This document shows, piece by piece, positions 26,876-34,966 of a stretch of DNA of 64,000 bases. The notes beneath the pieces are model-generated. The model saw only the letters and a program-made list of their open reading frames with translations, searched no databases and was not told where the DNA came from. Both the position numbers and the translations under genes were made by a program. Within the stretch, counting starts at the first letter, position 1. Each line of letters begins with the position of its first letter. This stretch comes from CAXNKH01 sp049296795 (GTDB taxonomy: Bacteria; Pseudomonadota; Gammaproteobacteria; Burkholderiales; Burkholderiaceae_C): assembly GCA_049296795.1 (NCBI GenBank), contig JBAQTC010000011.1, positions 1-64,000 of the forward strand. The letters are read 5' to 3'.

Positions 26876-26965
26876 CCTGGCGACAACCTGATGATGCACC
26901 GTGCGCTGCATCTCGCCCAACCTGGCGATGTTCTGGTGGTGGTCTGACAAACTGAGCTTTCCGGC
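26876..26965 (+). pseudogene. Short remnant of an RraA/HMG-CHA-aldolase-family gene
   Basis: On the plus strand the codons from 26876 read PGDNLMMHRALHLAQPGDVL followed by VVV and a stop. In the next frame GGLTN and AF follow. This matches the conserved core of RraA-like aldolases (PGDNLxIHxAL, PGDVLVVDxGGDxTxAxxG), with a frameshift and stop. Only about 30 of 220 codons survive. The remaining bases of 26768-27173 (406 bases) show no other gene; the 3' part probably holds the promoter side of livK. Confidence 0.55.
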
Positions 26966-27173
26966 GCCCAGGTCTGGACTAAGTAAATGCAGCAACCTAC
27001 TGCCGACCAGCATTCACATCAGGTCTTTGAATACGATTAAGCCTGCTGCCATGCTCTGAGTACCGGATACTGTTACTTTGCTGCTGGACAATTCACAGCC
27101 CAATGCCAGTAACAAGATTAACGCCTAGCCAATGACGAGGAAAGTTCAGCGGTTTTCAAATAAAATTTTTGCC

Positions 27174-27956
27174 TTATTTACCTGGCGTAGTGAACATTTG
27201 CCCACCATCGACATTGATCACGCTGCCACTTAAATAGCCACACAGGGGAGAGGCACAGAAAACGGTCAACTTGGCCATTTCATCGGGTTCTGCCAATCGT
27301 CCGAAAGGCAAACCCAGTGTCAGCTCGTGCCAGCGCGAAGCATCACCCAACTTGTTTGTGGCTTGTTGCTGCAGCATGCCTTGCATTCGATCACTTCTCG
27401 TCGGTGAAGGATTGATTCCAAACACACGAACACCATCGCGTACTGAACCGCCACCCAAAGCTTGGGTGAATGCGATCAAGGCTGCATTGGCTGCTGAACC
27501 ACAGATGTACTCGTATCGAGGCGCCGCACCAGCCATGCCAATAATGTTGGCAATCACGCCGGAACCACGTTTTTCCATGCTGGGTAAAAAGGCTCGAGTT
27601 AGATTGACGTAACTGTAAAGCTTCAGATCCCAAGCTTGACGCCATTTTTCTTCCACGACATCGTGAATATTTCCACCTGGAATTGCTCCTGCGTTATTGA
27701 CCAGAACATCCACCTCGCCCACCTGTTGATACAACGCGATGGCCGAATTGGGCTGACTCAGATCAGATTCAACGACCTCTACTTCAACCTTGAGTTGTTC
27801 CTTAATGACTTTGATCGCATGATCCAAGTTGGCTCGCATACGAGAAACCAAGATCGGCTTCGCCCCCTCGGCGGCAAAAGCTTGCGCAATCGCCAAACCA
27901 ATGCCTTTAGAACCACCCGTGATGAGAACTCGTTTACCTTGTAGCTGTAAGTCCAT
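27174..27956 (-). CDS. Atypical short-chain dehydrogenase/reductase lacking the YxxxK lysine
   Basis: This 260-residue SDR has the cofactor motif TGGSKGIG (13-20) and NNAGAIPGG (88-95). Where classical SDRs have Ser and YxxxK, it reads NIIGMAGAAP and RYEYICGSAANAAL: Tyr150 is present but Lys is replaced by Ser154, and the usual Ser is absent. A known SDR subgroup shares the YIxGSAxNAAL pattern, so this is a natural variant rather than decay. It is the last gene of the nine-gene operon starting at 34883, 10 bases after the deacetylase stop. Probable role: oxidation of a hydroxyacyl or similar intermediate; substrate unknown. Confidence 0.75.
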   Translation of the reverse strand: MDLQLQGKRVLITGGSKGIGLAIAQAFAAEGAKPILVSRMRANLDHAIKVIKEQLKVEVEVVESDLSQPNSAIALYQQVGEVDVLVNNAGAIPGGNIHDVVEEKWRQAWDLKLYSYVNLTRAFLPSMEKRGSGVIANIIGMAGAAPRYEYICGSAANAALIAFTQALGGGSVRDGVRVFGINPSPTRSDRMQGMLQQQATNKLGDASRWHELTLGLPFGRLAEPDEMAKLTVFCASPLCGYLSGSVINVDGGQMFTTPGK

Positions 27957-27966
27957 AAAATTTTCG

Positions 27967-28842
27967 TTATTTGGTTTGAGGGACTTGTGTCGCATACCAT
28001 TGCGCCATTTTTTCGCCGGTCATGAAGCAAACCCCAGGTGTCGCCATGAGCAAGTCCAGCATTCTTTCCAAGCTCTCGAACCGATGGGGTACGCCTATCA
28101 AGTGCGGATGCAAGCCTAAACTCAACACGCGAACATTTGTTTTTGCTTCTCGAACAAACAAACTCAAAGTGTTGGCCAGGCGTTGGTACATTTCGTTGGA
28201 AGCATGTTTTTCAACAGCGTAAATAATGGAGTCATTGACTTCAAGGTTGTATGGCAGGGCCAGCAAAGGGCCATGTTTTGTTGTCATCCAATGTGGGACG
28301 TCATCCACCACCCAATCAAAAACATAGTCAATACCCTGTTTTTTTAGGTGCTCGAGCGTGTCATGTGACTCACGCAATCCCGGACTTAACCAGCCTTTCG
28401 GACGCTTGCCGGTAAACGCTTGAATCATATCCAAGCTGGTAGCGATCAGACTTTCTTCGCCCTCTGAATGATTGAGTGATTTTTGATGCACGCCATGCCC
28501 GATGAATTCCCACCCCGCCTCATGCATGGCCTCTGCAGCTCGTGGATAAGCCTGGATAACGCCGGCATTGAAACTGGTAGATGCAGGCAATCCGCGGTCC
28601 TTGATGGCATTGATAATCCGCGGCAATCCGGCTCTCATCCCGTAATCAACCCAACCAAAGTTGGGTACATCGGGAATCGTCTCCTTGCCATGAGGTGGCG
28701 TCAGGATGGTGCGCGGCATACTGGCTTCAAATTGCCAATGTTCCACATTGACAACCAAGTGCACCAGAATAGATCCCTCATTGGGAGGGTTCAGTCGAGG
28801 ACCTTCATTGGAGAAACAATAGGGGATGCGTGGATTAGCCAT
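27967..28842 (-). CDS. Polysaccharide deacetylase family (allantoinase/imidase-type) hydrolase, paralogue 3
   Basis: This 291-residue cytosolic NodB-fold protein is related to the two copies at 755-2613. Motifs are WVDYGMRAGLPRI, GWEFIGHGVHQKSLNHSEGEE (His retained) and LGLHPHLIGVPHRFE. There is no signal peptide, which argues against cell-wall substrates and for an intracellular ring-opening hydrolase like PuuE allantoinase or cyclic imide hydrolase. Its start lies 8 bases inside the ABC ATPase gene. Context with an amidase and CoA-handling enzymes suggests it opens a cyclic amide before the amidase acts. Confidence 0.75.
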   Translation of the reverse strand: MANPRIPYCFSNEGPRLNPPNEGSILVHLVVNVEHWQFEASMPRTILTPPHGKETIPDVPNFGWVDYGMRAGLPRIINAIKDRGLPASTSFNAGVIQAYPRAAEAMHEAGWEFIGHGVHQKSLNHSEGEESLIATSLDMIQAFTGKRPKGWLSPGLRESHDTLEHLKKQGIDYVFDWVVDDVPHWMTTKHGPLLALPYNLEVNDSIIYAVEKHASNEMYQRLANTLSLFVREAKTNVRVLSLGLHPHLIGVPHRFESLERMLDLLMATPGVCFMTGEKMAQWYATQVPQTK

Positions 28843-29593
28843 GGTTGTGACGTATTAAGTTAAGAATCTCAAGCTTCATTGCACTGAAAGCCTCAGTCGC
28901 TGTATCGGCCACGGTTCGTGGGCGAGCCAATGGCACTTCAATTTTTTTCTGTATCCGGCCAGGTCGCGCCGTCATGACATAGATGGTATTGGCCAAAAAA
29001 ATGGCTTCGTCAATGTCATGTGTCACAAAAATGATAGTGGGTTTGAGTTGTTGCCAAACCTCCAACAACAACTCTTGCATGGTCATCCGTGTTTGCGCAT
29101 CCAGCGCGCCAAAAGGCTCGTCCATGAGTAACACCCTAGAGCCCAGGGTCAATATCCGCGCAATCCCAACCCGCTGCCGCATTCCCCCTGAAAGCTGAAC
29201 CGGCAAGTGGTTTTTGAAATCACTCAAGCCAACCAGCTTGATCATTTCATTGGCGCGCGGCTCGTAGTACGCTTTGCTCAACCCTTGGACCTGCGGACCA
29301 AAAATCACGTTTTCCCAAACCGTCAGCCAAGGAAACAGCGCCGCCTCTTGAAACACCACGCCACGGTCCGAACCAGGTCCCACTACGGGGCTCTGATTGA
29401 CATGCAGAAGGCCCGAGCTCACCGCTTCAAAACCCGCAATTAGATTTAACAGTGTGGACTTGCCACAACCTGAAGGTCCCAACAAAGCAATGAAGTCACC
29501 CGGGGGAGCTTCCAAATCAATGTGGTCCAGCGCCATGATAGGCGGCTGTCCTGGAAAAATTTTGCAAAGCCCATTGACCGTTATGTTCGACAT
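28835..29593 (-). CDS. SsuB/TauB-type ABC transporter ATPase
   Basis: This 252-residue ATPase has Walker A GPSGCGKSTLLNLIAG, signature QLSGGMRQRVGIARIL, Walker B VLLMDEPFGALDAQTR and the switch His in FVTHDIDEAIFLA. This is the nitrate/sulfonate/taurine (NitT/TauT) subfamily. It forms an importer with the permease at 29600 and the binding protein at 30420. Clustering with an amidase and CoA enzymes suggests that the imported solute is the operon's substrate, not a sulfonate. It starts 6 bases after the permease stop. Confidence 0.93.
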   Translation of the reverse strand: MSNITVNGLCKIFPGQPPIMALDHIDLEAPPGDFIALLGPSGCGKSTLLNLIAGFEAVSSGLLHVNQSPVVGPGSDRGVVFQEAALFPWLTVWENVIFGPQVQGLSKAYYEPRANEMIKLVGLSDFKNHLPVQLSGGMRQRVGIARILTLGSRVLLMDEPFGALDAQTRMTMQELLLEVWQQLKPTIIFVTHDIDEAIFLANTIYVMTARPGRIQKKIEVPLARPRTVADTATEAFSAMKLEILNLIRHNHG

Positions 29594-29599
29594 ATTTTC

Positions 29600-30403
29600 T
29601 TAATGACTTTGCAATATCCGCCAAACCAAAAATTTTCGCTCGAGGAAAACAATCAGTCGGTCACTTAAGTAACCCATGGCACCAATGGAGACCATGTCGG
29701 CCAATACGATGTCCATGCGCCCGACATAGTAAGCATCCCACAATACATAGCCCAAGCCCGATTTGACGGCCACCATTTCAGAGACGATCACAGCAGTCCA
29801 TGAAATTCCCAAACCAATGCGCAAGCCCGTGAATACCGAGGGCATTGCGGCAGGCAACACTACGCGCCGCAGCAACTGAAAACGGTTAGCACCCATCATC
29901 ATGGCGGCACGGACCAGGTTTCGATCTACGTCACGGGCACCCTGTGTGGTGTTCACCACAATCGCGTAAAAACCACCTAAAAAAATCAAAAAAATAGAAC
30001 CAATATCTCGTATCCCGAACAATGCAATCGAAAACGGTAACCAAGCGGTAATCGGAATCGGCCTCAAACTCTGAATCAAGGGATCGAAAAGTTGTGACAC
30101 CAAACGACTCCAACCAATCAACAAGCCCAATGGCACGCCAATCAAAGCCGCCAAAGAAAATCCCTGTGCAACCCGCATGGTCGAATACTGAACATTAGAG
30201 GCCCAGGTTCCAAGATAAGGGTTTAAGCCCAAGCCAGCTTGACCGAAGATCCAGCTATGCCAACCCTCAAGCACTTTCAATGGGGTAGGCAAAATACCGG
30301 CCATCCCTGGCAAGTTACCCAGGATTTGCCACACGGAAATGGCGGCGACTGGCACCACCAAGCCCAAGATAACTTGCTTGATATGGTCCAATTTCACCAT
30401 CAT
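29600..30403 (-). CDS. SsuC/TauC-type ABC transporter permease
   Basis: This 267-residue permease of the NitT/TauT importers has about six membrane helices and the EAA-like cytoplasmic loop NLVRAAMMMGANRFQLLRRVVLPAAMPSVFTGLRIGLG. The start is uncertain: ATG codons at 30403 and 30400, or GTG at 30409, all give the same body; no strong ribosome site separates them. The upstream binding-protein gene stops at 30420. Confidence 0.92.
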   Translation of the reverse strand: MMVKLDHIKQVILGLVVPVAAISVWQILGNLPGMAGILPTPLKVLEGWHSWIFGQAGLGLNPYLGTWASNVQYSTMRVAQGFSLAALIGVPLGLLIGWSRLVSQLFDPLIQSLRPIPITAWLPFSIALFGIRDIGSIFLIFLGGFYAIVVNTTQGARDVDRNLVRAAMMMGANRFQLLRRVVLPAAMPSVFTGLRIGLGISWTAVIVSEMVAVKSGLGYVLWDAYYVGRMDIVLADMVSIGAMGYLSDRLIVFLERKFLVWRILQSH

Positions 30404-30419
30404 CTTCACGAGCTACTGT

Positions 30420-31397
30420 TTACTTCTTGATTTCACGGGCCATGCTGTCATCATACAAATCGGCAGCTTCTTTAGTAACATCCTTTTGAACAATGCCTTG
30501 CTTAAAAGCAGCCTCTGCCAAACGTGCGACTTGATCTTTAGTCAATACACCACCGAGTTTGATGATCTTGGCTGACTCTTTGGTGACTTGAGGGGGCAAA
30601 CCGGTGTACTTTGAATAAGCATCGGCAAACTGGTCCGGGTTTTTTGCCAGTTGCTCTTCAACTTTCAGATAGGCCCATAAGAAACGACTCACCAGTTCTT
30701 TTTTATTCGCCATGGCTTCACCCGAAGCAGCCAACATGCCCAATTCAGCGCCGACAGCGCGGGACTGGCTGTAATCAAGTTTGGTTGCAAAGTAGGCATC
30801 ACCCTCAGCCACCACTTGCGACTCAAAGGGCTCCCACAGCACCATGGCATCAATATCCCCACGCTTCATGGCTTGCACAAAGGCTGTGCCCCCCCCTTGC
30901 ACGTTCACCGGTGTAAAGCTGGTGTAGGGAATGTTTCTCTGGATCAAAGACATGGCCCACTGAAACCAAACCGCAGAGCCCGGGGCAATTGCGATTTTTT
31001 TCCCTTGAATATCAGACCAGTCGTCAATCTTGACACCTTTTCTTACCACTAAGTACTTCGCCGAACTTCCTACGCCGGTCAAACCGATCAAATTCTTGCT
31101 GCCCTGTGCAGCCACAATGGCCAAGTCCCCTGGACCAACTGCAGACACATCGACCGAGCCCGACAACAAGGCAGTTCGTGCATCGGCGTAGCGAACGAAT
31201 TCCGCACGTTTGACTTCAATGTTGAGCTTTTTGAGTTCATCTTCGAGCATCAACATCGGGGACAAATGCCCCACTTTGACATAGCCCACGCTGAGGATCT
31301 CTTTTTGTTTTAATGGCGCAGGTGCCGGGCCAACGGCAAAAACGGGTAGTGCCATTAGGAACGCCAGTAAGCAGGCGATTGCTCTTATTGACTTCAT
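30420..31397 (-). CDS. SsuA/TauA-type ABC transporter substrate-binding protein
   Basis: This 325-residue type II periplasmic binding protein has a Sec signal peptide (MKSIRAIACLLAFLMALPVFAVG). Its NMT1/SsuA-like body includes SVGYVKVGHLSPMLMLEDEL, RYADARTALLSGSVDVSAVGPGD, IQGKKIAIAPGSAVWFQWAM and VLWEPFESQVV. The ligand cannot be read from the sequence. GGAGAAGAAG precedes the ATG. It is encoded 23 bases after the enoyl-CoA hydratase gene, within one operon. Confidence 0.92.
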   Translation of the reverse strand: MKSIRAIACLLAFLMALPVFAVGPAPAPLKQKEILSVGYVKVGHLSPMLMLEDELKKLNIEVKRAEFVRYADARTALLSGSVDVSAVGPGDLAIVAAQGSKNLIGLTGVGSSAKYLVVRKGVKIDDWSDIQGKKIAIAPGSAVWFQWAMSLIQRNIPYTSFTPVNVQGGGTAFVQAMKRGDIDAMVLWEPFESQVVAEGDAYFATKLDYSQSRAVGAELGMLAASGEAMANKKELVSRFLWAYLKVEEQLAKNPDQFADAYSKYTGLPPQVTKESAKIIKLGGVLTKDQVARLAEAAFKQGIVQKDVTKEAADLYDDSMAREIKK

Positions 31398-31420
31398 CTT
31401 CTTCTCCTTGAGTAAGTTGA

Positions 31421-32194
31421 TTAACGACCGGTAAACTGTGGATCTCTCTTTTGCGAAAAAGCTAATCTTCCTTCCGCATAGTCCTTGCTCTGAAAACAGG
31501 CTTCAACCATTTGATCAATGCCATCCCGATCTTTTGGACTGCCATGGGTAATGCTGTTCATCGCTTGCTTGGCCGCTCGAATTGTGAGGGGTGCGTTGTT
31601 GGCGATCTCTGCAGCCACCTGTGCCACATGCATGAATACATCGGTTTGCACCGAATTCACTAGGCCCATCTCCATCGCTTCTGAAGCTTTATAGACTTTA
31701 GCCGTATAGAAAACTTCGGCCGCCACGATTGGACTCAAATTTTTCAATATTTTTTGCATGCCATCTAAAGAATAACCCAGTCCCAAGCGGGCGGCTGGCA
31801 TCCTGAATTTGGATAAGGGAGCGCAATATCGCATATCACAACTCAAGGCCAGCTCCAAACCACCGCCATAACAGATGCCACTGATTGCAGCAATTACGGG
31901 GACCCGAGACTCAGCAATCGCATTGAGCGCCTGTGCGACACGCAGGTTGTAGTTGCTCACAGCCGTATGTGAATTGCGTTGAGTTTCAAACTCGGTGATA
32001 TTGGCTCCGGAAACAAAAGCTTTTTCTCCAGCGCCCCGCATAACCACCACCCGTACCGATTGATCATTTTCAATTTTGTCAAAAGCCAGTTTGAGATCAA
32101 CCCACATGGATAAGCTCATGGCGTTGTATCGCGCTTCGTCATCGATCACGATACAGGCAACGCCTTGATCTTGTGTAAGTTGAATTTGGCTCAT
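31421..32194 (-). CDS. Enoyl-CoA hydratase/isomerase family protein
   Basis: This 257-residue crotonase-fold protein has the oxyanion-hole segments GAGEKAFVSGANITEFE and ISGICYGGGLELALSCDMRYC. The second catalytic region (PAARLGLGYSLDGMQKI) has a Gly-Leu-Gly-Tyr in place of the usual Glu-rich loop, so a hydratase reaction is likely but not certain; hydrolase or isomerase roles are alternatives. It begins 2 bases after the CoA-transferase stop, which suggests it acts on the CoA ester made by that enzyme. Confidence 0.88.
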   Translation of the reverse strand: MSQIQLTQDQGVACIVIDDEARYNAMSLSMWVDLKLAFDKIENDQSVRVVVMRGAGEKAFVSGANITEFETQRNSHTAVSNYNLRVAQALNAIAESRVPVIAAISGICYGGGLELALSCDMRYCAPLSKFRMPAARLGLGYSLDGMQKILKNLSPIVAAEVFYTAKVYKASEAMEMGLVNSVQTDVFMHVAQVAAEIANNAPLTIRAAKQAMNSITHGSPKDRDGIDQMVEACFQSKDYAEGRLAFSQKRDPQFTGR

Positions 32195-32196
32195 GA

Positions 32197-33393
32197 CTAA
32201 ACCACCTGCCGTCTATGGAAAAATTCAATTTCCGACTCAGAATATCCAGCTTGAGCCAATACCTCGTCTGTGTGTTCGCCCCAACCTGGGGCAGGTGCCA
32301 CTACTTTCGAAGGCGTTCTTTCAAGCACCACGGGTTGCGTGATGTATGACATTTCTTTCCCCAAGTTACTCATTAAAGTTTCAGTCACTTTCAGGTGTTT
32401 GACCTGTTGATCTTGAAAAACCTCGGGCACCGTGTAAATTGGGCCAGCTGGAACGCCCACGGTGTTCAATAAATTTACCCAATAGTGAACTGTGTTTTGG
32501 CCAAACTCTTTATCTATCAGATCATTCAATCGGGTTCGATGCTTAACGCGCAAAGTCTCCGTTTGAAACTCTGGGTCGGCATACCACTCAGGTTTGTTTA
32601 ACGCGTCACAAAACCGCTTCCAGTTGCCTTCGCCTGAAGCCCCCAGATTAAAGCTGCCATCGCTGGCCTTGAACGCGCCCATTGGTGCGTTGGTGGGGTG
32701 GTTGTTGCCCACTTGTACCGGAATGTCCTGTTCATTGAGATAGCGTGCCATCTGAAAATCCATCATCGCGATTTGCGCATGCAACAAGGAGCTGTGGACC
32801 CACTGGCCTCGACCGGAAACCTCGCGCTCAAGCAAGGCTACCAGAATGCCCAACGCGCAATACAGACCGGCACTCAAATCAGCAACGGCCAAACCAGCTC
32901 GAACCGGTCCCTGGCCGGCCTGGCCCGTCACGCTCATCAAGCCACCCATCCCCTGAATGATTTGATCGAAACCAGGCCTAGATGCGTAGGGACCGTCTTG
33001 ACCAAAGCCAGAAATACTTGCCAAAATAATACGCGGGTTAACCTTAGCGAGGGATTCATAATCCAGACCGAGTTTACGTTTCACGTCTGGGCGCCAGTTT
33101 TCAACCACCACATCAGCATCCTTAATTAATCGCATCAAGATGTCGAGGGCGCCTTCCTTTTTCAGGTTCAAGGTCATCGAACGTTTATTTCGATTCATAT
33201 TCTGAAAATCACCGCCCGTGCGGTTGGCAGCAAACAAAGCTTCATTGGGGTCAACACCTGGTGGTGGCTCAACCCGCACCACATCAGCGCCAAAATCCGT
33301 CAAAATCCGGACGCAATTGGGGCCGGCACGCACGCGTGATAAATCAATCACCTTGAACCTTGAAAGAGCGCTTGAGGCTTGAATTTTTGGCAT
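32197..33393 (-). CDS. CaiB/BaiF (family III) CoA-transferase
   Basis: This 398-residue class III CoA-transferase has KVIDLSRVRAGPNCVRILTDFGADVVRVEPP at the N-terminus with the family's RxxAGP/ADVVKVE pattern. The catalytic Asp is expected in the NRNKRSMTLNLKKEGALDILMRLIKDADVVVENWRP region. CISGFGQDGPYASRPGFDQIIQGMGGLMSVTG is also typical. It activates a carboxylic acid by moving CoA from a donor such as succinyl-CoA. It starts 4 bases after the amidase stop, so the acid released by the amidase is a natural acceptor. Confidence 0.92.
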   Translation of the reverse strand: MPKIQASSALSRFKVIDLSRVRAGPNCVRILTDFGADVVRVEPPPGVDPNEALFAANRTGGDFQNMNRNKRSMTLNLKKEGALDILMRLIKDADVVVENWRPDVKRKLGLDYESLAKVNPRIILASISGFGQDGPYASRPGFDQIIQGMGGLMSVTGQAGQGPVRAGLAVADLSAGLYCALGILVALLEREVSGRGQWVHSSLLHAQIAMMDFQMARYLNEQDIPVQVGNNHPTNAPMGAFKASDGSFNLGASGEGNWKRFCDALNKPEWYADPEFQTETLRVKHRTRLNDLIDKEFGQNTVHYWVNLLNTVGVPAGPIYTVPEVFQDQQVKHLKVTETLMSNLGKEMSYITQPVVLERTPSKVVAPAPGWGEHTDEVLAQAGYSESEIEFFHRRQVV

Positions 33394-33397
33394 GTTG

Positions 33398-34687
33398 TCA
33401 ATGCATCCGGAAAATTGTCTCGACACTCGCGGCAAAATCGAGCAAATGGTGTTCAGAAAAAGGACGGGCCAGTACTTGAACATGGATTGGCCTGCCCCGC
33501 TCGTCTTGAGCGATCGGCAAAGTGATGGCGGGTAAGCCCAAGTAATTTACAAAACCCATCAGGCTGTACATGGCAATAAGCTGATTCCGGTCGAACCGCT
33601 CATCTCCGACCTCTACCGCCCACCAATCAGGAATCGGTTGCAAGAATGCAGGCAAAATCAAAAAACTGGCACTCTTAAAATAGCGGTCGACAAAACCCTG
33701 CAACAACGCTGTTCGTTGATCGATGGAGTGCTGATACCAGGGCTCAGGTAAGCCCAGGCCTTGCCTACCGATAATTTGAACGCCACTCTCGGCACAATCC
33801 TGGACCAAGGCCGCATAGTGCGTTTGAGATGTTTCAAACAGTAATACACGTTGCGCATGACGCGAGAGCAAATCGACGTCCTCGGTCAAATCCACCCACT
33901 CGACAACATCGATCTGAGATAGCCAGTTTGAAATAGCTGTTCTCAAGTCGGAATTCAGGTCATGGGGTAACCAAGCCCTACAAGTGGGCTTTGATTTGCC
34001 GCAACTTAGAACCTGGCTTGCCGATCTCAAATCAGGAGCCAGCACTGTAAGTATCTGACGTGCATCCTCAGAGTAACGAGCCAACAGGCCGATGGTGTCC
34101 ATCGATGGTGCTAAAGGAAAACAGCCCTGCTTATCGATCAAACCATAGGTGGTTTTCAAGCCCAGCAAGCCACACGTTGCCGCAGGAATACGCACCGAAC
34201 CCGCAGTGTCTGTCCCCATAGCGACATAACTGATACCGGCAGCCACAGCCACCGCAGAGCCGCTGGATGAACCACCCACCACGGCGTCTTTATCTATTGG
34301 ATTGACACATCGTGGGAAATGCCTGTTTTGTGATGTAGCACCACAGGCAAAAGGCGTCATCACCAAGCTTGCCCATTGGCTGGCGCCCGCTTGTTCAAGC
34401 TTGGCTATAGGATCGGCCGAAACAGTTGTCGGACTTATCGTTCCCGCATTCACACCACAACCGGGCTGTCGGCCAGGCAACTCAAAAATGTCTTTGTGTG
34501 CCAAGACAATACCCTTGAGTGGCCCGTCCTTGGCCGCAACCACTTCCCTTTCTTGCGCCACACAAGCGTATTGCGCATGTAAGCCCTTGGCTTTTCTGCG
34601 TTGCGTCTCCATAGCCTGCACAACAGACACTTTCCCGCAGCGAATTTGTTCTTGCAATTGCGTCATACGCGCTGGCAATTCAATCAT
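33398..34687 (-). CDS. Amidase-signature-family amidase
   Basis: This 429-residue enzyme (from ATG 34687; GTG at 34693 is an alternative) has the complete amidase catalytic set: Lys in VLAHKDIFELPGRQ, cis-Ser in VVGGSSSGSAVAVA and nucleophile Ser in GTDTAGSVRIPAATCG. It hydrolyses an amide to acid plus ammonia in the cytoplasm. A small GatC/AtzG-like protein is encoded just upstream with its last bases overlapping this gene, as in AtzE-AtzG-type amidase pairs. The next gene downstream is a CoA-transferase, giving an amide-to-acid-to-CoA-ester sequence. Confidence 0.92.
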   Translation of the reverse strand: MIELPARMTQLQEQIRCGKVSVVQAMETQRRKAKGLHAQYACVAQEREVVAAKDGPLKGIVLAHKDIFELPGRQPGCGVNAGTISPTTVSADPIAKLEQAGASQWASLVMTPFACGATSQNRHFPRCVNPIDKDAVVGGSSSGSAVAVAAGISYVAMGTDTAGSVRIPAATCGLLGLKTTYGLIDKQGCFPLAPSMDTIGLLARYSEDARQILTVLAPDLRSASQVLSCGKSKPTCRAWLPHDLNSDLRTAISNWLSQIDVVEWVDLTEDVDLLSRHAQRVLLFETSQTHYAALVQDCAESGVQIIGRQGLGLPEPWYQHSIDQRTALLQGFVDRYFKSASFLILPAFLQPIPDWWAVEVGDERFDRNQLIAMYSLMGFVNYLGLPAITLPIAQDERGRPIHVQVLARPFSEHHLLDFAASVETIFRMH

Positions 34688-34883
34688 GCGCACAGCTTCT
34701 TAAGGCGGCGCCAAAATTGAGGTTCACTTGTGTCGCCGGCTGCCCATCCGTTGGCACCCTCAATCGTTGCAAGTTCTTCACCGTCGCCCGTTCAAGTTCA
34801 GGTGAAGCCGAATAGCCACGCGCCAAGAAACTGGCTTGAGCCAAGGTCAGTAACTTAGCAAGTGGGGCATTTGACGGGATCAT
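34680..34883 (-). CDS. Small GatC/AtzG-like (DUF4089-like) amidase partner
   Basis: This 67-residue reading starts at ATG 34883 and overlaps the amidase start by 8 bases. It predicts two short helices (APLAKLLTLAQASFLARGYS, ELERATVKNLQRLRV). The VxxNLxRL pattern recalls DUF4089/AtzG proteins, small GatC-like partners that stabilise amidase-family enzymes and are encoded next to them. It is the first gene of the operon, downstream of the putative promoter at 34884-34966. Similarity is by pattern only; a chance open frame is possible. Confidence 0.5.
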   Translation of the reverse strand: MIPSNAPLAKLLTLAQASFLARGYSASPELERATVKNLQRLRVPTDGQPATQVNLNFGAALRSCAHD

Positions 34884-34899
34884 CGTTTACGGTTATACC

Positions 34900-34939
34900 C
34901 CACTAAATATATTTATAGCAACCATTAAAATATTAGTGG
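34900..34939. promoter_or_regulatory. Divergent promoter region with inverted repeat (candidate GntR operator)
   Basis: CCACTAA (34900-34906) and TTAGTGG (34933-34939) form an inverted pair. The repeat extends imperfectly with ATAT on the inner sides (CCACTAAATAT versus ATATTAGTGG). The interval is very AT-rich, and on the minus strand it holds a -10-like TATAAAT. It lies between the operon start (34883) and the GntR gene (34967) and would let one regulator control both. Confidence 0.45.
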
Positions 34940-34966
34940 AAACCCTCAATTTTTTACAGGTACGGC

